NCBI RefSeq assembly: GCF_037392515.1
Contig: NC_090290.1
Coordinates: forward strand, 57,362,753-57,426,752
Length of the DNA stretch: 64,000 nucleotides
Direction: 5' to 3'
Source: Haliotis asinina
Taxonomy: Eukaryota > Mollusca > Gastropoda > Lepetellida > Haliotidae
Shown in pieces: positions 1-13,700 of this stretch (the stretch's first letter is position 1; every line of letters starts with the position of its first letter). A model generated the notes under the pieces. That model was not told the DNA's origin and searched no databases. It worked only from the letters and a program-made list of their open reading frames with translations. The translations under genes were made by a program, and so were the position numbers.

Positions 1-317
1 TTTGGTCACTAGTCCAAAACTAATTCTGAAGCCTGACTGGGCAGCTCACGCTAAATTTAAGTCAAACAATTTTTTTTTAAATGTAATGATGTTGGCATAG
101 CATATGATAATCAGTGGTTTTGTTCATTTTCAAAACACACCCACCACCCATATCCTGTATTGAGTAAACTTCATGAAACCATCCGCAAACAAGACCCGTA
201 CTGACTGACCCTTGAGGAAACGCTAGTGGGGAAGGTGTTATCAATGCATCCCTATACAATAAGGGCCAGTGTCAGTGACGACTGAGTCTACTAAATGATG
301 TTCATTGTTTACTAAGC

Positions 318-468
318 AATAGTCCGGCTATATGACGGTCTCTCAATACACCGGACCAGACAATCCTGTGATCATGAACATCAATCTACACAGCTGGAAT
401 AGTATGGCATGTGCCGCCTTTTACGACAAGCATGCTGAGGACCAATTCTAACCCGGATCTTCCCCAAA
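318..468 (-). mobile_element. SINE family B fragment
   Basis: CCGGACCAGACAATCCTGTG, CGACAAGCATGCTGAGGACC and ATTCTAACCCGGATCTTCCC follow family B order; the tail is degraded. Confidence 0.7.
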
Positions 469-684
469 AACAGGATCTTCTCACAAAAAGGTGAGTGTAT
501 CCTGCCCTCCAGGTACTCCACACGTAAGCAATCTGACCACTAAGCCTGGTTCATGATATTGACCACTGGGTTGCCTTGCGTTATGTTCTACTGGGTTGCC
601 AAACCTTCTTTGAAGACAGAACACAAACATCACCCGTTGCGGATTAGAATCTTGAAGATTCGGGTTTGAATTAGTCTTCTGTAG

Positions 685-858
685 CATTTGCTTGCGAGAG
701 GCGACAGGACCGGGCTCACTGACTGAATGTCATTGTGGCTGATTTTTCTAAATCGTTTTTCGTGATGTCAGTTACTTGATTAGACCACATTTGATTATTT
801 ACTGACCACTGTCACTTTCTGGAATATTGTTGAGTGCGTTGTGGCATTGTAAGCAATA
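685..858 (+). mobile_element. Diverged SINE family B fragment
   Basis: GCGAGAGGCGACAGGACCGG, CTCACTGACTGAATG and the end TGGAATATTGTTGAGTGCG are recognisable in the opposite orientation to the copy at 318. Confidence 0.5.
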
Positions 859-2102
859 CGTTCCACCCATTCGTGACCACTCGTGTTACTCCGGAACAGG
901 CCGAAGGAGACACCATTGCATGACATGTGTTTAGATGGTGGATCCTGAATTCTGCTACCTGCGGCAGCACGTGAGGTGTTCTTGCAATGCTTGAGCAATC
1001 GGGAATTTGTGGCAAAGGTTTTAATACCCCCATTTCACTGGGATACAATCGGTCCCGATTGCATTTTCTTTAAAAAATGACTAGCGATCGTAAAATATCA
1101 GAGATCGCCATCGGTTTGCAAAAATGCCAAATGCACGACACGCCTTGCTCAGGAGATCATGTGGTTCAGTTATGAGTTCAGCTTCTGACAGACCTCTTCT
1201 TGATCAGGGGTTCATCAGATATTGACGAAGGACAAATGCATGATCTGCAAGTATGACCATCAGTAGGCTGTGGTTCGTGCAAGGGTATGCAGCCATCTTC
1301 ATCGGACTTATGACTAAGGCCTCCGACCTCGACCCATGGAATCTGTAATTAGCGTGTACAGGGAGCAACAGGACAATGGAGAAGAAACCCTTGTCGTAGA
1401 TGCTTCCACTACCAGATGGCTTACAGATCGCGATGTGTTTTCCATCGAGGACACCAACAGCATGAGTCAGATCCCATCTCTGCTCGAATGGAATGATGTG
1501 CTGTGTCTTGACACTCGGAAGTGGAAGGAGAAAGTGGGTTATTCGTCTACAGAAGTTAGGCGCCTTATGGTAACTTCAGACCAGGGTGCAGAGCTTTCCT
1601 GAAGTTGGTGTCTATGTTTTGTAAGTTTAGGGGACCGAGAATCGAGCAGTTCATCAAGCATATAAGGAGGCATTGGCAGATAGTTGCAGAAAGAAGACGT
1701 GTCTTCAAATGTGTTCAGACGTGTGTTCAGATAGGAGATTATCATGGCTTCCAAAGTTCAATCTTCTTTGAAAAAAACTGTTTCCTTCATTCTTTAGGTG
1801 ACAGGATCCTTCGGCATTGCATTTACTTCCAGTCCCAGCTGTAGCTGCATCAGAAGAAGTAGTTGTGCAGCTGTGAGCATGTTGCTAGATAATACGCATT
1901 AAGTATCATCACCTTTTACAAAACAGAACTGAGACCATTTAGTGGGGGCTCAATCATAGTGTTATCGGCATGTGTATATAAGCCTCCATTGTCTTCATCG
2001 TCTATTACGTAGGTTTACCATAGATACTGCGTAGAAATGGAAACATAAACTGGCTGAATGGTAACATCGTAGGGTAGGAAGTCGAGGTAGTCATGATAGG
2101 TG
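856..2102. other. No recognised gene
   Basis: Apart from the 88-codon ORF at 1336 nothing is recognised. The end is non-repetitive and mid-GC. Confidence 0.5.
1336..1602 (+). other. Unassigned ORF of 88 codons
   Basis: This ATG-initiated ORF has a balanced, soluble composition (ESVISVYREQQDNGEETLVV...). It is followed after one frame change by KLVSMFCKFRGPRIEQFIKH. I do not recognise it. It could be a decayed transposon gene or chance, with no splice signals to support an exon. Confidence 0.2.
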
Positions 2103-2347
2103 GAGTGAGTGAATGAGTTTAGTTTTACGCCGCATTCAGCAATATTACAGCCATGTGGCGGCCGTCTGTTAATAATAGAGTCTGGACCAGACAATCCAGT
2201 GATCAACAACATGAGCATCGATCTGCACAGTTGGGAACTGGTGACATGTGTCAACCAAGTCATCCAAGTCAACCTCTTACGACAAGCATAGTGGCCTTTT
2301 ATGGCAAGCATGGGTTGCTGAAGACCTATTCTACCCCGTGACCTTGA
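2103..2347 (-). mobile_element. SINE family B, full-length copy
   Basis: It shares the GTTTAGTTTTACGCCGCATT tail with family A, then continues with the family B core TCTGGACCAGACAATCCAGT, ATGTGTCAACCAAGTCATCC, CTCTTACGACAAGCATAGTG and CCTATTCTACCCCGTGACCT. Confidence 0.82.
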
Positions 2348-3376
2348 CGGGTTTGATGGGTGGAAGCATAATTGATCTGGGTATAACTGTTCAAAAGTTT
2401 GGCCTCGAACTTCCGATTACAAAAAATCTTACTTAATTCGTGACAAATTCATAGTGCATTCTCACGCATTGATCGGCACTGTATCGTAATCGATTCGTAC
2501 GCATTGCCTGGTGGTCCCCAGTAGGGTGATCTGCCTTCAGTCGGTGGCGATCTATAGCCAGTTTATATATCGTATCGTCCTTCATTGTTAAAGCACTTTA
2601 GATTTCATTACTCACTCATAGGTATTTTTAAGTCATGCGTGGATGGCTTGCGCACGAATCGGCTACGAGTCTGCCACAATTCACAGTAATACACGCCGAT
2701 GCTAGTAAAAACTATCGGGTCATATAGGGTGTTTACCACTGACTTCACGTCCTTAGCTGCTGCCGACTGTGCGACTACATCCACAAATCAGCAAGGTGTC
2801 AAGCAAAGCTGCAGAGGCAAGGGTAGATGGAAGAAGAAACAGTACCAGAGAAGAGGGAGAAGACGGTAGCACCACCCTGGGTGCCCAGGAAGCTCATCTG
2901 TTGGCCAGTATTCCGAAACCATTCTCCGACACAAGTTTGCCCTTGGATAAACTGTAGTTGGACACCAGTATGTCATTGTCCAGACAATACCCAACGGTCA
3001 TACGGCATGAAGTGCTTTGCTAAACCAGAAAAGGAAATCAGACCCAAGAGAACAGAACAGAACTTAAGCTCAGGCCGGGATACTGGGTATCTGAGGTACA
3101 AATATACAGTTGAGAATATATAGGATGGTGTTATGGCTTACATGGAAGATTGTACAGTTTTCATGATGTTATTACACAATATACATCTTTCACTAAAACA
3201 CATATTTGTTTACAGTTTTTAAAAAAATCCGCTGAATTTTAACACATTGGGTTTTAACGAAATGGTTTGGGATGTGAGTTTTTCGTTTTCAAAAGGGCAG
3301 AGAAAAATGTAATGAAATTCATATTTCACACTTGTTGCACAGGTTACACATTCAATCTTGTGGGGGATATTTGTGA

Positions 3377-3445
3377 GTGAGTGAGTGAGTGAGTTTAGTT
3401 TTACGTCGCACTTAGCAATATTCCAGCTATATGGCGACGGGGGAT
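3377..3445 (-). mobile_element. SINE tail fragment
   Basis: GAGTGAGTGAGTGAGTTTAG and CAATATTCCAGCTATATGGC mark a truncated copy with no head. Confidence 0.7.
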
Positions 3446-3939
3446 ATTTGTGCCACTTACCTGCTTCTGTAGGCAAACGATGACATAAAAGTCTAAACAA
3501 AATTAATTTTGTGCCAAGGAGAAAGACATGTATGTCAAATATTTTTGCTAAAGTGTTACCTTTTGAAGCAATCTTACGGTACGACAAAGGGATGGAACCC
3601 TGTACTGGAAATAGAGACGCATTTGTGAGTCGAAATCATAGTAACATAAAGTGAAGTGCCAGATCCAACAACAGACGCGATAACTGGTCAACAAAACTAA
3701 TACAGCAGCTGAATGGAAGTTATTACTATGTGAAGTTATACTATCCAGCGCGTATTCCTCTGTGATTGACCACTGTGTCAAGCATCTCTTCTATATTGGC
3801 CTTGCAACCATGTGAGAGAAGAATCATATGAAGCGGACGTAAAATATACATAACCACAGTTTGTTTTAAAACAAGGCGTACCTTTAATAAGAGAAAACAA
3901 AATAGCTACAGGTTAGTTAAAAGTTAAGCTGAGTTAAAA

Positions 3940-4012
3940 TGAACACAAACAAATACGAAAACAAACAAATAAACAAACAAATAAATAAATAAACAAATAA
4001 AAAACTGTTCAC
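3940..4012 (+). repeat. AAAC/AAAT microsatellite
   Basis: Imperfect runs of ACAA and AATA tetranucleotides lie in an otherwise unrecognised AT-rich stretch (3446-4240). Confidence 0.7.
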
Positions 4013-4389
4013 TGCCGAGAACACAAACAAACATCCATGGCAGTCTTACGGAAAAGATTTATGAAACTATGGATGGAAAGAGTTCCTTCCATTCCCCCAT
4101 ATTGTTTGTAAAATTATTCGTGTCTGGGTATTATAATAATAATACACGGTCTGTTATCATTCTACATAACATAACATAACACAAAACAAACAACACAACA
4201 CAGCGACCCAAGCATTGCACAGAATGAAAATTCTACATCATTTTGACAATTTCCTTTTATGACTGGCTACATCCTCATCACTTGTACAGTCAGACCAACC
4301 GTATCCCCGACTCAAGCAATAATTGTGACAACCGATGCAATCAAATACAGAGCAATACCTCCACGTTATTAATGTCAGAAAGTCTTGAT

Positions 4390-4570
4390 TCCATTAGCTT
4401 TAGATATTCTTCACATGATCTTAGGATCGGCATGGGTAGATATTATAATATTCCACGAGAAAATAGGCTGAGTAAATTTTGTACATTAAATACAATTGAA
4501 ATTGCGTTTTACTTTTTGTTAGCATGTCCTTATGACTATCGAACTTTGAACATAAAACTTCCTAGGTTCA
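4390..4570 (+). mobile_element. Fragment of a LINE C-terminal zinc-knuckle region
   Basis: LRIGMGRYYNIPRENRLSKF, CTLNTIEIAFYFLLACPYDY and RTLNIKLPRF resemble the common non-LTR ending xIETGRYxxxPxxxRxCxxCxxxxIEDEFHFLLxCPxY. The second Cys and the acidic pair are lost. The surrounding 181-codon ORF is otherwise unlike any protein I recognise. Confidence 0.5.
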
Positions 4571-5167
4571 GGTATTGTGTCAAAGGTGGAAGTGATTGCA
4601 GAGTAGGAAACAGTGTGAATCGCGCAGAAACTTTCATACAAACATGGACAGCTATTAGTCATGTTTATCACACGCAGCGACCGTCTCCTCAGCCCGTCTA
4701 CTGCAGCCATAGTTGTACAAAAAGGCAACATATAGGAAAGGGTATGGTGTGGCATATTAATCCCCTTTACAACAAGCTGTCTTTGTGACAGGGATTGCAA
4801 TGTCAGTGAGAGATTGTCCTTCAAACTATTAACATTTATAGTTGTGTTTACGAAGTGTCAAGGACTTTGAAAGTCATAAAAAGCTGAATACAACCCCAAC
4901 TACATAATCCGACCCTAATCCCAATGTACTTTTCCTACATTGATGGTACGGACGAACTGAAGTTGGGATCCTGGAAACGAGATTGTGGACCATTTGTGAC
5001 TCTCCCTCTTTCCCTAATACAGTGCGAAATCAGTAAGATCAAAACACAAGTTTAAATACACAATCAATGCAGAAAAATGAGCTGAGACATTTATCTGACT
5101 GAAGCGCATTGAAAATAACATTTTGAAGAAAGTTCCTTGTGGTAAAATAACACCAGATACCCTGCGG

Positions 5168-5315
5168 TTAGGGACGGTGGTTTAGCCTCGTGGTTACACC
5201 GTTCGCTCACCACGTTCGATTCCCCCACATAGGTAGAATGTGTAAAGCCCATGTCTGGTTTTTCATCAGGGATATACACTGAAATATTGTGGCGTAAACC
5301 TAAACCCACTTACTC
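5168..5315 (+). mobile_element. tRNA-headed SINE, family A
   Basis: This copy shows a tRNA-like A-box region (GGTGGTTTAGCCTCGTGGTT) and B box (GTTCGATTCCC), then the shared AAGCCCATGTCTGG body and a tail complementary to GTGAGTTTAGTTTACGCC. In this orientation the pol III head comes first. Confidence 0.8.
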
Positions 5316-6424
5316 CCGGTTAATATACATCCTGTCAAATCGTCTTTACCCAGTAAAGAATTCGACATAGCGTTTCATCATTGTTTGTATCTATTTTTAG
5401 AGCCTACCTCCTAGACAACGCGTGTAATCCAGTGTTGTTACTTCACTGGACCATTCGCGTTCTGATTAATGTCAATACGTTCCCATGTGCAAGAATCCAC
5501 CGGCAGAGCTGACAGGTGATGGGAAAAACAGGACATCCTGAATATATGTGCTTATGTGAACTAAAATAAATCCTTTTCTTGTGACACAGATACAGAAACC
5601 TTAAAAGCTAGTGACGAGTATACCACATAAGGAGCCTGGATTCTCCCTGCGTCATGGCATCGTCAAATGTTCAACAGTTTGTGATACGAACAGAACCCTT
5701 CCTCTAGAATGACCCCTTTACCTGTATTTTACTCTGTGAACAGTTCAGGGAAAACGCATCACAAAGTGTCGCAATCTACTGAAACAGATATCAAACAATT
5801 CTTGACCTCCCCGCTTTGTATTAATTTGTCTTGGTAATAGATTTCAAACCGACCATGTAACATTTTATCTGTATCATTTTTGTCATCGCTATGTTGCTCT
5901 TCGCGTCCGCCGTATGGAATCCCTCTCTTTGTCAAATCCGAACTGGTTATTCTCTGGCGCTGAAGTTAGATATTAATATGATTTTACATGGTTAATGTTT
6001 TAGTCACAGCACAGAACGAGTGTTGCTTTACATGGACACGTGGGTCAGATCACTGGTAAACACAGTCGACATCAATACACGTTGTGCTTTATGTATGTCA
6101 GTTAATGCTTCTACAACCAGTGGCCATTATATTGCCTGATACAAAGATATGTCTACAGGCAAATCTTATTCCGTGATATTCCACGGACAGAACCAAAACT
6201 TTTATTTATACATTATACATTAAACTAACTTTAAAATTTACTCATTCAACGAATTCTTTGACACACTTGATAAAAACTTTATAGGTGAACAATTCCCATC
6301 AGGACTAACAATAATTATTACATGTGATTAGTGATTAACTTCACCAAATGTACAAATAGTAGTTGATGATAGTACTGCGTAAAAGACGTACAGGCGACTT
6401 AGCAGATCGTCAGTCTGACTAACG

Positions 6425-6560
6425 CGTATATAAGCTATTGACATCCCATTGGTGTGAAATATCTTATCATACTCTGCACATTATTTATTTGACAGTAGGC
6501 TAACCAATCGGATGTAGCGAAACTCGGCCAATCACGTCATAGTCTTGAAGGAATATTGAG
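6425..6560 (+). promoter_or_regulatory. Weak promoter-like cluster
   Basis: TATATAA near 6427, CCAAT-type motifs (AACCAATCGG, GGCCAATCACG) and CCCATTGGTG occur within 130 bases. No start codon with a credible ORF follows, so this may be chance. Confidence 0.2.
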
Positions 6561-7117
6561 TGTTATTTTCAAGCACGCAGTAGATAGAGATCTGAAAGAT
6601 TTGTTAAGGTGGCTGTTTTGGAGTTCAGTGACCTGATAAGAGGAATGGCAGAGGAATGTGCCTAAATTCCTAAATTATATCGACGCATAACACGAGGATT
6701 CACTGGATATATCAAGGTTTTTGATGGTTGTTTAACTTTATGATCCAAGAACTGGTTGTTCAGTAATGGCGTAAGGGTTATGGTTGGCTCTTAACGTTGG
6801 TGGTGTTTCGGCGAATGTTAGCGGCCAGAAACGTTTTCACATTATTTGAGAGTTTTAGTGAAATCAAATTTTGTATTTCACCGTTAGATCAATATTTCAG
6901 GTGGAAGAATTTATATTAGCGAGACGACTGACGTTATGTTTCACGACAGACCACCTGTCATGTAGGCGTCTACTAGAGCAAGGTATTGCCTGGGTACCAG
7001 AAAGTAGACCGGAATATCTGTGAAAATAAACGGACAACCACACAAACACACATTTAACTACTCCCTCTTCTACGTTTACGACATCATCACCTCCGTTAAT
7101 ATCAGGGAAGAGTTAGC

Positions 7118-7302
7118 CTCCAGAACCCAAGTTGTGAGTGGCGACAAACGGGATGGCTTCCGGGTGGGTGGCGTTCATGCGTGTTAGCATATCCGGATTT
7201 ACCAGAATGTTCGTAATGTCAGACACTGAATTGTCTGATCCGAACTCGATTTTGAGGATCGGTCGCCATACTATACAGCTGAAATGCTGCTGAGCGTGGT
7301 GT
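7118..7302 (+). mobile_element. Diverged SINE family B copy
   Basis: GGCGACAAACGGGATGGCTT, GACACTGAATTGTCTGATCC and CGGTCGCCATACTATACAGC align with family B read in the sense direction. A 78-codon minus-strand ORF across it is a by-product. Confidence 0.6.
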
Positions 7303-8953
7303 TCAACAACAAAAAAACACTGCGTCATGAGATGCCTCAGTGAAAACACGTGAAATTCAACATGGATGAGGCCAGCGCCACCTTGTCTTCATTAGGCTAA
7401 AATGTCAACAATGTCATAACTTCCCATAAACAGCATCGAACCTTCCCAGGTATCGAAAGTTCGTCTGACCGTGACGTGTGTCGCGGTGACTATCCTGGTG
7501 TAGCTGACAGGTCAATCAGTCAGGTCGCTACTGCTGACACTCATTATGGTGAGAGAAACAGATTCCATACTGCAGACTGGCAATTAAATGGTCGTATAGA
7601 ACGAAACGTGATCTCACGAATACATAAGACAGAGGAGACGAAAATATACATTGAAGAAGATTTACATGTGGCCGTGATTTTTATTGACAACGGCTTGGTC
7701 ATTAGGTGCCAATAAGGGAGACAACTCGTGTAAACGTCCTGGCTTTTAACGTATCATTCACAATCAATATTGTCTTCTTTGTTCCATCTGTCCACCGTTA
7801 GTTTTGAACTTGTAAATATTTCTCCTGCATTGACGACTACGGTGATATCACTTCAATTGGACGTTGCCGGCATACGCTGTTTCTAAACATCATCCCTGTG
7901 GCCAGTGTTCATTCTGAGCTACATTCCAAATTTAAAATGCAAGTGCATCAGCTTATTCTCTTCAAAAATATAAACATTTATTCTTTTTAACATAGTAAAA
8001 ATTAGCATATACGATACAATACACATGTCCCCTAACTGTGCGCTTTTGCAAGCCTCTGTAGACAGTATCACAGTTTGTGTCATGCCTTTCTCCACAGTTG
8101 AAGGTGTCGATATTATCTAACTAGGCGATTTTAAATCACACATTCTTACAGTAGATCAATCTGATTAATCTGAGAAAGAGGACTTAGTAAGATGAAAGCT
8201 ACGCTGATTGTAAGCTGCTACGAAATGCATATTTTCCATAGTAATGTATTCTCTAACCAAGCAATGTCTGTTGCAGGTAACATTCTCGTAAAGCGTACAA
8301 CGACAAAGCCCCGCCTACACGGGGACGACTCAGTCCTGATTGGATGATAATGGGTATTGCGCTGAACTACGTCAGGGAACTCGTGCTTGTGCCTTCAGTT
8401 TAGTATTAATGTTTTAATAAATTTGAGGCATTTGAAATTGTAATTGTTCACTGATCATAAGAAGTCACCAGTGAGCACATGTCATATATCTATTAGCGAC
8501 GGACTTCTCCGTTTCAGAGGCGGGGATCGTTCATAAGAAGACATGCGATAAATGTTAAAAAAAACTAAGAGACAGGTGACGCGCTGTCAGTCATCTGTCT
8601 CCATTCATTGTGAGAACCCGTGTTGTATGTCACCTCAGTGACAGCAGGTGCCCGTCAGTCATGCACGTATTAGTTGTATACAGAAATACGGATGGTTGTG
8701 TTTTGTCCTTGTCAACACTACTAATATTTACTATATATACACTTACATATCTGTATAACATTGAAGCTGTCAATATGTACATGCATGGCTTAGTGGCTTC
8801 AGCTTGTCACGAGCGTGTACAGCCCTGCTACCATAATATCCAGTATCTCTTCCCTACTATACACACATTTTTGTGGGGTTCTTTTTGTTTGTTTGGGTTT
8901 GGTTTGGGTTGGTTTTTTATGCTGTTTTTTGTTTGTTTGTTTTTTGTTTGTTA

Positions 8954-8989
8954 TTTTTTTTTTTTTTTTTTTTTTGGGGGGGGGGGGGG
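8954..8989 (+). repeat. T22 G14 homopolymer junction
   Basis: Twenty-two T are followed directly by fourteen G, after a TTTG-rich stretch from 8880. Homopolymer lengths may be inaccurate in the assembly. Confidence 0.85.
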
Positions 8990-10737
8990 TATTTTTATCC
9001 CAGCTAACTAGATACACAACTACAAGGGTATCGGTTGTGAGAAAGTATTACAGGCTTCAGTACATAAAGCAAAGAGATAGACATTGACATTATATACTTC
9101 GTGGCTATAAGCTAATGATACCTAACATCAGATATGGTTAATCTGAATTTTAAAGATACAAAATTCCAGAAAGGCACAACTGGCTATAGGCTAATGGCAA
9201 TACCAGAAGACTAGTAGAATACATACTCAGAAGAAAGTTATGAAATCTAAGGATGTTAAAAAACGACAAAAATTGGAGAGTGGCAAATTTGCAAGTGGAC
9301 TACCATATCAGTTGGGTTTTATCCAAAGATAGATGTATACACATACAAAGATTGGAGAGTGGTATCTACAACGTGTATGGCTATCAGCTAATAGTAAATC
9401 AGAAGTACATGTGATTTGCCTGAATACAATCGACAGTCTTTCAGTCAAAAGGTTCAAACAATAGTACAATGTTTTCAGGGAGAAGAAAGTCTACAGCAGC
9501 TGTCACGGCTATACAACAACAATACATGTAGTTACTTAACCAAATAACAAAACATATGTCGCAGTATATGGTTATGTTCCGTGTGTGTGTGTGTGTCTGT
9601 GTGTGTCTGTGTGTGTCTGTGTGTGTCTGTGTGTGTTTTGTTAGTTAGTTTTATACCCACCCACCTAACTAACTCCTACCTACTCACCAAGCCACCTACC
9701 CTCGTACCTTCCTATGTCTTTACCAACCTACCGACCTATCTGCCTACCAACCGTGTCACCTCCCCTCTCACCTACCTACCTAGCCACCGCCCCGGTGTAT
9801 TTAACACCGTACAGTTTAGTGTCTAATAACAGTAATGCTGAATCATGGCTCCATTGTTTTACAGTCCCAATGTATTCTGAAAAGTCACGTTTTTCACGAG
9901 TGAATGTTTTTGCCCTGTTTACTTGCCAGCGTTTACCTCGCGGCAGCAGTTAAAGGAAGATTGTCTTGCATGTCACACGGGATGAACTCAAGACAGCGAT
10001 GTGACATTTCAAAGCCGAAACAATGTCATGCAGAGAGGAGGACAAACATACACCTAACCAATGAATATAGCTGATACATAAATAGTATAATATAAATAAG
10101 CTGTGTTTGAATTAATGCTACTAGAAACATGTTGGGGATTGAAAACATGTTATTTCTGATTTTTTTTGGTAATCATTCAAAGATAGTGGAAATTTTACAT
10201 GGACGCTATCAAGGAAATCCTAGTTGAACTTCGGCATTACCTGGTGTGTTGGAACAAACCCTGATAACAACGAGGAGAAGTAATGGGGGGAAAATGCAAT
10301 AATCTTGAAATCAGCGTTAAACCACAGTCAAACTAATCTCTGAAGGGTGTTCGCATTAAGACAAAAGACAGGAAGTGTTCATCAATCACATTTTGAGAGT
10401 TGTACTTCACCACTGCCAAACTGGACAATATCTATTGTTAACAATTAATATCTTATAGAAAACACAACAGTGAGAACAAAAGTGATGAAGACGGACATAG
10501 TTTGGGCTTGGATTGCTATCAGGAATATAATCTGAGCGTGCAGTGAACTATAACAAAATCCCATTTGGGTCACAATGATACTCATGAATCGCAATCTAAC
10601 ACCAGATCGGTTCATGATCAAATTTACATTTCAACGTGGAATGTAATTAAAACATCAGCTCAACTCTGAGCAAAAAGTTTCAGAACGATTGTCTCCGAAA
10701 TGAAGACGTTGCTTAACAAACTGTATAGCATCACTGT
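8990..10737. other. Gene-poor stretch
   Basis: GGCTATAAGCTAAT-like strings recur loosely at 9100-9390, and a microsatellite lies at 9580-9790. Nothing else is recognised up to the satellite. Confidence 0.5.
9580..9790 (+). repeat. GTGTGTCT repeat followed by a CTAC-rich pyrimidine tract
   Basis: GTGTGTCT repeats at 9581-9640 give way to CCTACC/CACCTA-type degenerate tetranucleotides to about 9790. Confidence 0.85.
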
Positions 10738-13700
10738 GCCATACCTTAGCATAAACCTAGCTCTAACATAGTGGTAAGTGCCATACATTGACATAAACCT
10801 AGCTCTAACATAGTGGTAAGTGCCATACAGTGACATAAACCTAGCTCTAAAATAGTGGTAAGTGCCATACATTAACATAAACCTAGCTCTAACATAGTGG
10901 TAAGTGCCATACATTAACATAAACCTAGCTCTAACATAGTGGTAGGTGCCACACATTAACATAAACCTAGCTCTAACATAGTGGGAAGCGCCATACATTA
11001 ACATAAACTTAGATCTAACATAGTGGTAAGTACAACACCGTAACATAAACCTAGCTCTAACATAGTGGTAAGTGTCATACATTAACATTAACCTAGTTCT
11101 AAAATAGTGGTAGGTGCCACACCTTAGCATAAACCTAACTGTAACATAGTGGTAGGTGCCACACATTAACATAAACCTAGCTCTAACATAGTGGCAAGCG
11201 CCAAGCATTAACATAAACGTAGCTCTAACATAGTGGTAAGTGCCACACCTTAACATAAACCTAACTGTAGCAGAGTGGTAAGTGCCATACAGTGGCATAA
11301 ACCTAGCTCTAACACAGTGGTAAGTGCCATACATTGACATAAACCTAGCTCTAACATAGTGGTAAGTGCCATACAGTGACATAAACCTAGCTCTAAAATA
11401 GTGGTAAGTGTCATACATTAACATTAACCTAGTTCTAAAATAGTGGTAGGTGCCACACCTTAGCATAAACCTAACTGTAACATAGTGGTAGGTGCCACAC
11501 ATTAACATAAACCTAGCTCTAACATAGTGGCAAGCGCCAAGCATTAACATAAACGTAGCTCTAACATAGTGGTAAGTGCCACACCTTAACATAAACCTAA
11601 CTGTAGCAGAGTGGTAAGTGCCATACAGTGGCATAAACCTAGCTCTAACACAGTGGTAAGTGCCACACATTAACATAAACCTAGCTCTAACATAGTGGTA
11701 GGTGTCATACATTGACATAAACCTAGCTCTAACATAGTGGTAAGTGCCATACAGTGACATACACCTGGCTCTAAAATAGTGGTAAGTGCCATACATTGAC
11801 ATAAACCTAGCTCTAACATAGTGGTAAGTGCCATACAGTGGCATAAACCTAGCTCTAACACAGTGGTAAGTGCCACACATTAACATAAACCTAGCTCTAA
11901 CATAGTGGTAGGTGTCATACATTGACATAAACCTAGCTCTAACATAGTGGTAAGTGCCATACCTTAGCATAAACCTAGCTCTAACATAGTGGTAAGTGCC
12001 ATACATTGACATAAACCTAGCTCTAACATAGTGGTAAGTGCCATACAGTGACATAAACCTAGCTCTAAAATAGTGGTAAGTGCCATACATTAACATAAAC
12101 CTAGCTCTAACATAGTGGTATGTGCCATACATTAACATAAACCTAGCTCCAACAAAGTGGTAGGTGCCACACATTAACATAAACCTAGCTCTAACATAGT
12201 GGGAAGCGCCATACATTAACATAAACTTAGATCTAACATAGTGGTAAGTACCACACCGTAACATAAACCTAGCTCTAACATAGTGGTAAGTGTCATACAT
12301 CAACATTAACCTAGTTCTAAAATAGTGGTAGGTGCCACACCTTAGCATAAACCTAACTGTAACATAGTGGTAGGTGCCACACATTAACATAAACCTAGCT
12401 CTAACATAGTGGCAAGCGCCATGCATTAACATAAACCTAGCTCTAACATAGTGGTAAGTGTCATACATTAACATTAACCTAGTTCTAAAATAGTGGTAGG
12501 TGCCACACCTTAACATAAACCTAACTGTAACATAGTGGTAGGTGCCACACAAAACATAAACCTAGCTCTAACATAGTGGTAGGTGTCGCACATTAACATA
12601 AACTTACCTCTAACATAGTGGTAGGTGCCACACATTAACATAAACCTAGTTCTAACATAGTGGCAAGCGCCATGCATTAACATAAACCTAGCTCTAACAT
12701 AGTGGTAAGTGCCACACCTTAGCATAAACCTAGCTCTAACATAGTGGTAAGTGCCATACAGTGACATAAACCTAGCTCTAACATAGTGGTAAGTGCCACA
12801 CCTTTACATAAACTTAGCTCTAACATAGTGGTAGGTGTCATACATTGACATAAACCTAGCTCTAACATAGTGGTAAGTGCCACACATTAACATAAACCTA
12901 GCTCTAACATAGTGGTAAGTGCCACACATTAACATAAACCTAGCTCTAACATAGTGGTAAGTGCCATACCTTAGCATAAACCTAGCTCTCACATAGTGGT
13001 AAGTGCCATACATTGACATAAACCTAGCTCTAACATAGTGGTAGGTGCCACACATTAACATAAACCTAGATCTAACATAGTGGTAGGTGCCACACATTAA
13101 CAGAAACCTAGCCCTAGAATAGTGGTAAGTGGCACACCTTAACATAAACCTAGCTTTAACATAGTGGTAGGTGCCACACCTTCACATAAACTTAGCTCTA
13201 ACATAGTGGTTGGTGCCACACATTAACAGAAACCTAGCTCTAGAATAGTGGTAAGTGCCATACCTTAGCATAAACCTAACTGTAGCATAGTGGTAAGTGC
13301 CACACATTAACATAAACCTAGTTCTAACATAGTGGTAAGTGCCATACAGTGACATAAACCTAGCTCTAACATAGTGGTAAGTGCCACACATTAACATAAA
13401 CCTAGCTCTAAAATAGTGGTAAGTGCCATACCTTAGCATAAACCTAGCTCTAACATAGTGGTAAGTGCCATACATTGACATAAACCTAGCTCTAACACAG
13501 TGGTAAGTGCCATACATTAACATAAACCTAGCTCTAACATAGTGGTAAGTGCCATACCTTAGCATAAACCTAGCTCTAAAATAGTGGTAAGTGCCATACA
13601 TTGACATAAACCTAGCTCTAACATAGTGGTAAGTGCCATACATTAACATAAACCTAGCTCTAAAATAGTGGTACGTGCCACACATTAACATAAACCTAGC

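Larger units (their letters stand above)
5316..8940. other. Gene-poor stretch
   Basis: Only the diverged SINE at 7118 and the weak promoter-like cluster at 6425 are noted. Short ORFs show no family motif. Confidence 0.5.

Noticed and set aside
4243-4788. 181-codon ORF as a host gene
   Set aside because: Its only recognisable part resembles a decayed LINE C-terminus; the rest has no motif.
5168-5315. True tRNA genes at the B-box matches (also 17290, 20395, 45140, 45465)
   Set aside because: The heads are diverged, no acceptor stem closes, and the tRNA-like part continues into SINE body.
7113-7349. 78-codon minus-strand ORF
   Set aside because: It overlaps a diverged family B SINE (7118-7302), which explains the sequence.
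8799-9087. ORFs across the T22 G14 tract
   Set aside because: These are low-complexity translations of homopolymers, with runs of Phe/Gly or Lys/Pro.
10660-12552. 630-codon minus-strand ORF with 14-residue repeats (and the similar ORFs at 12510-14111)
   Set aside because: It is explained by a 42-base satellite, a multiple of three, in which one frame happens to lack stops. Units vary without respect for codon position, and there is no start or splice context.
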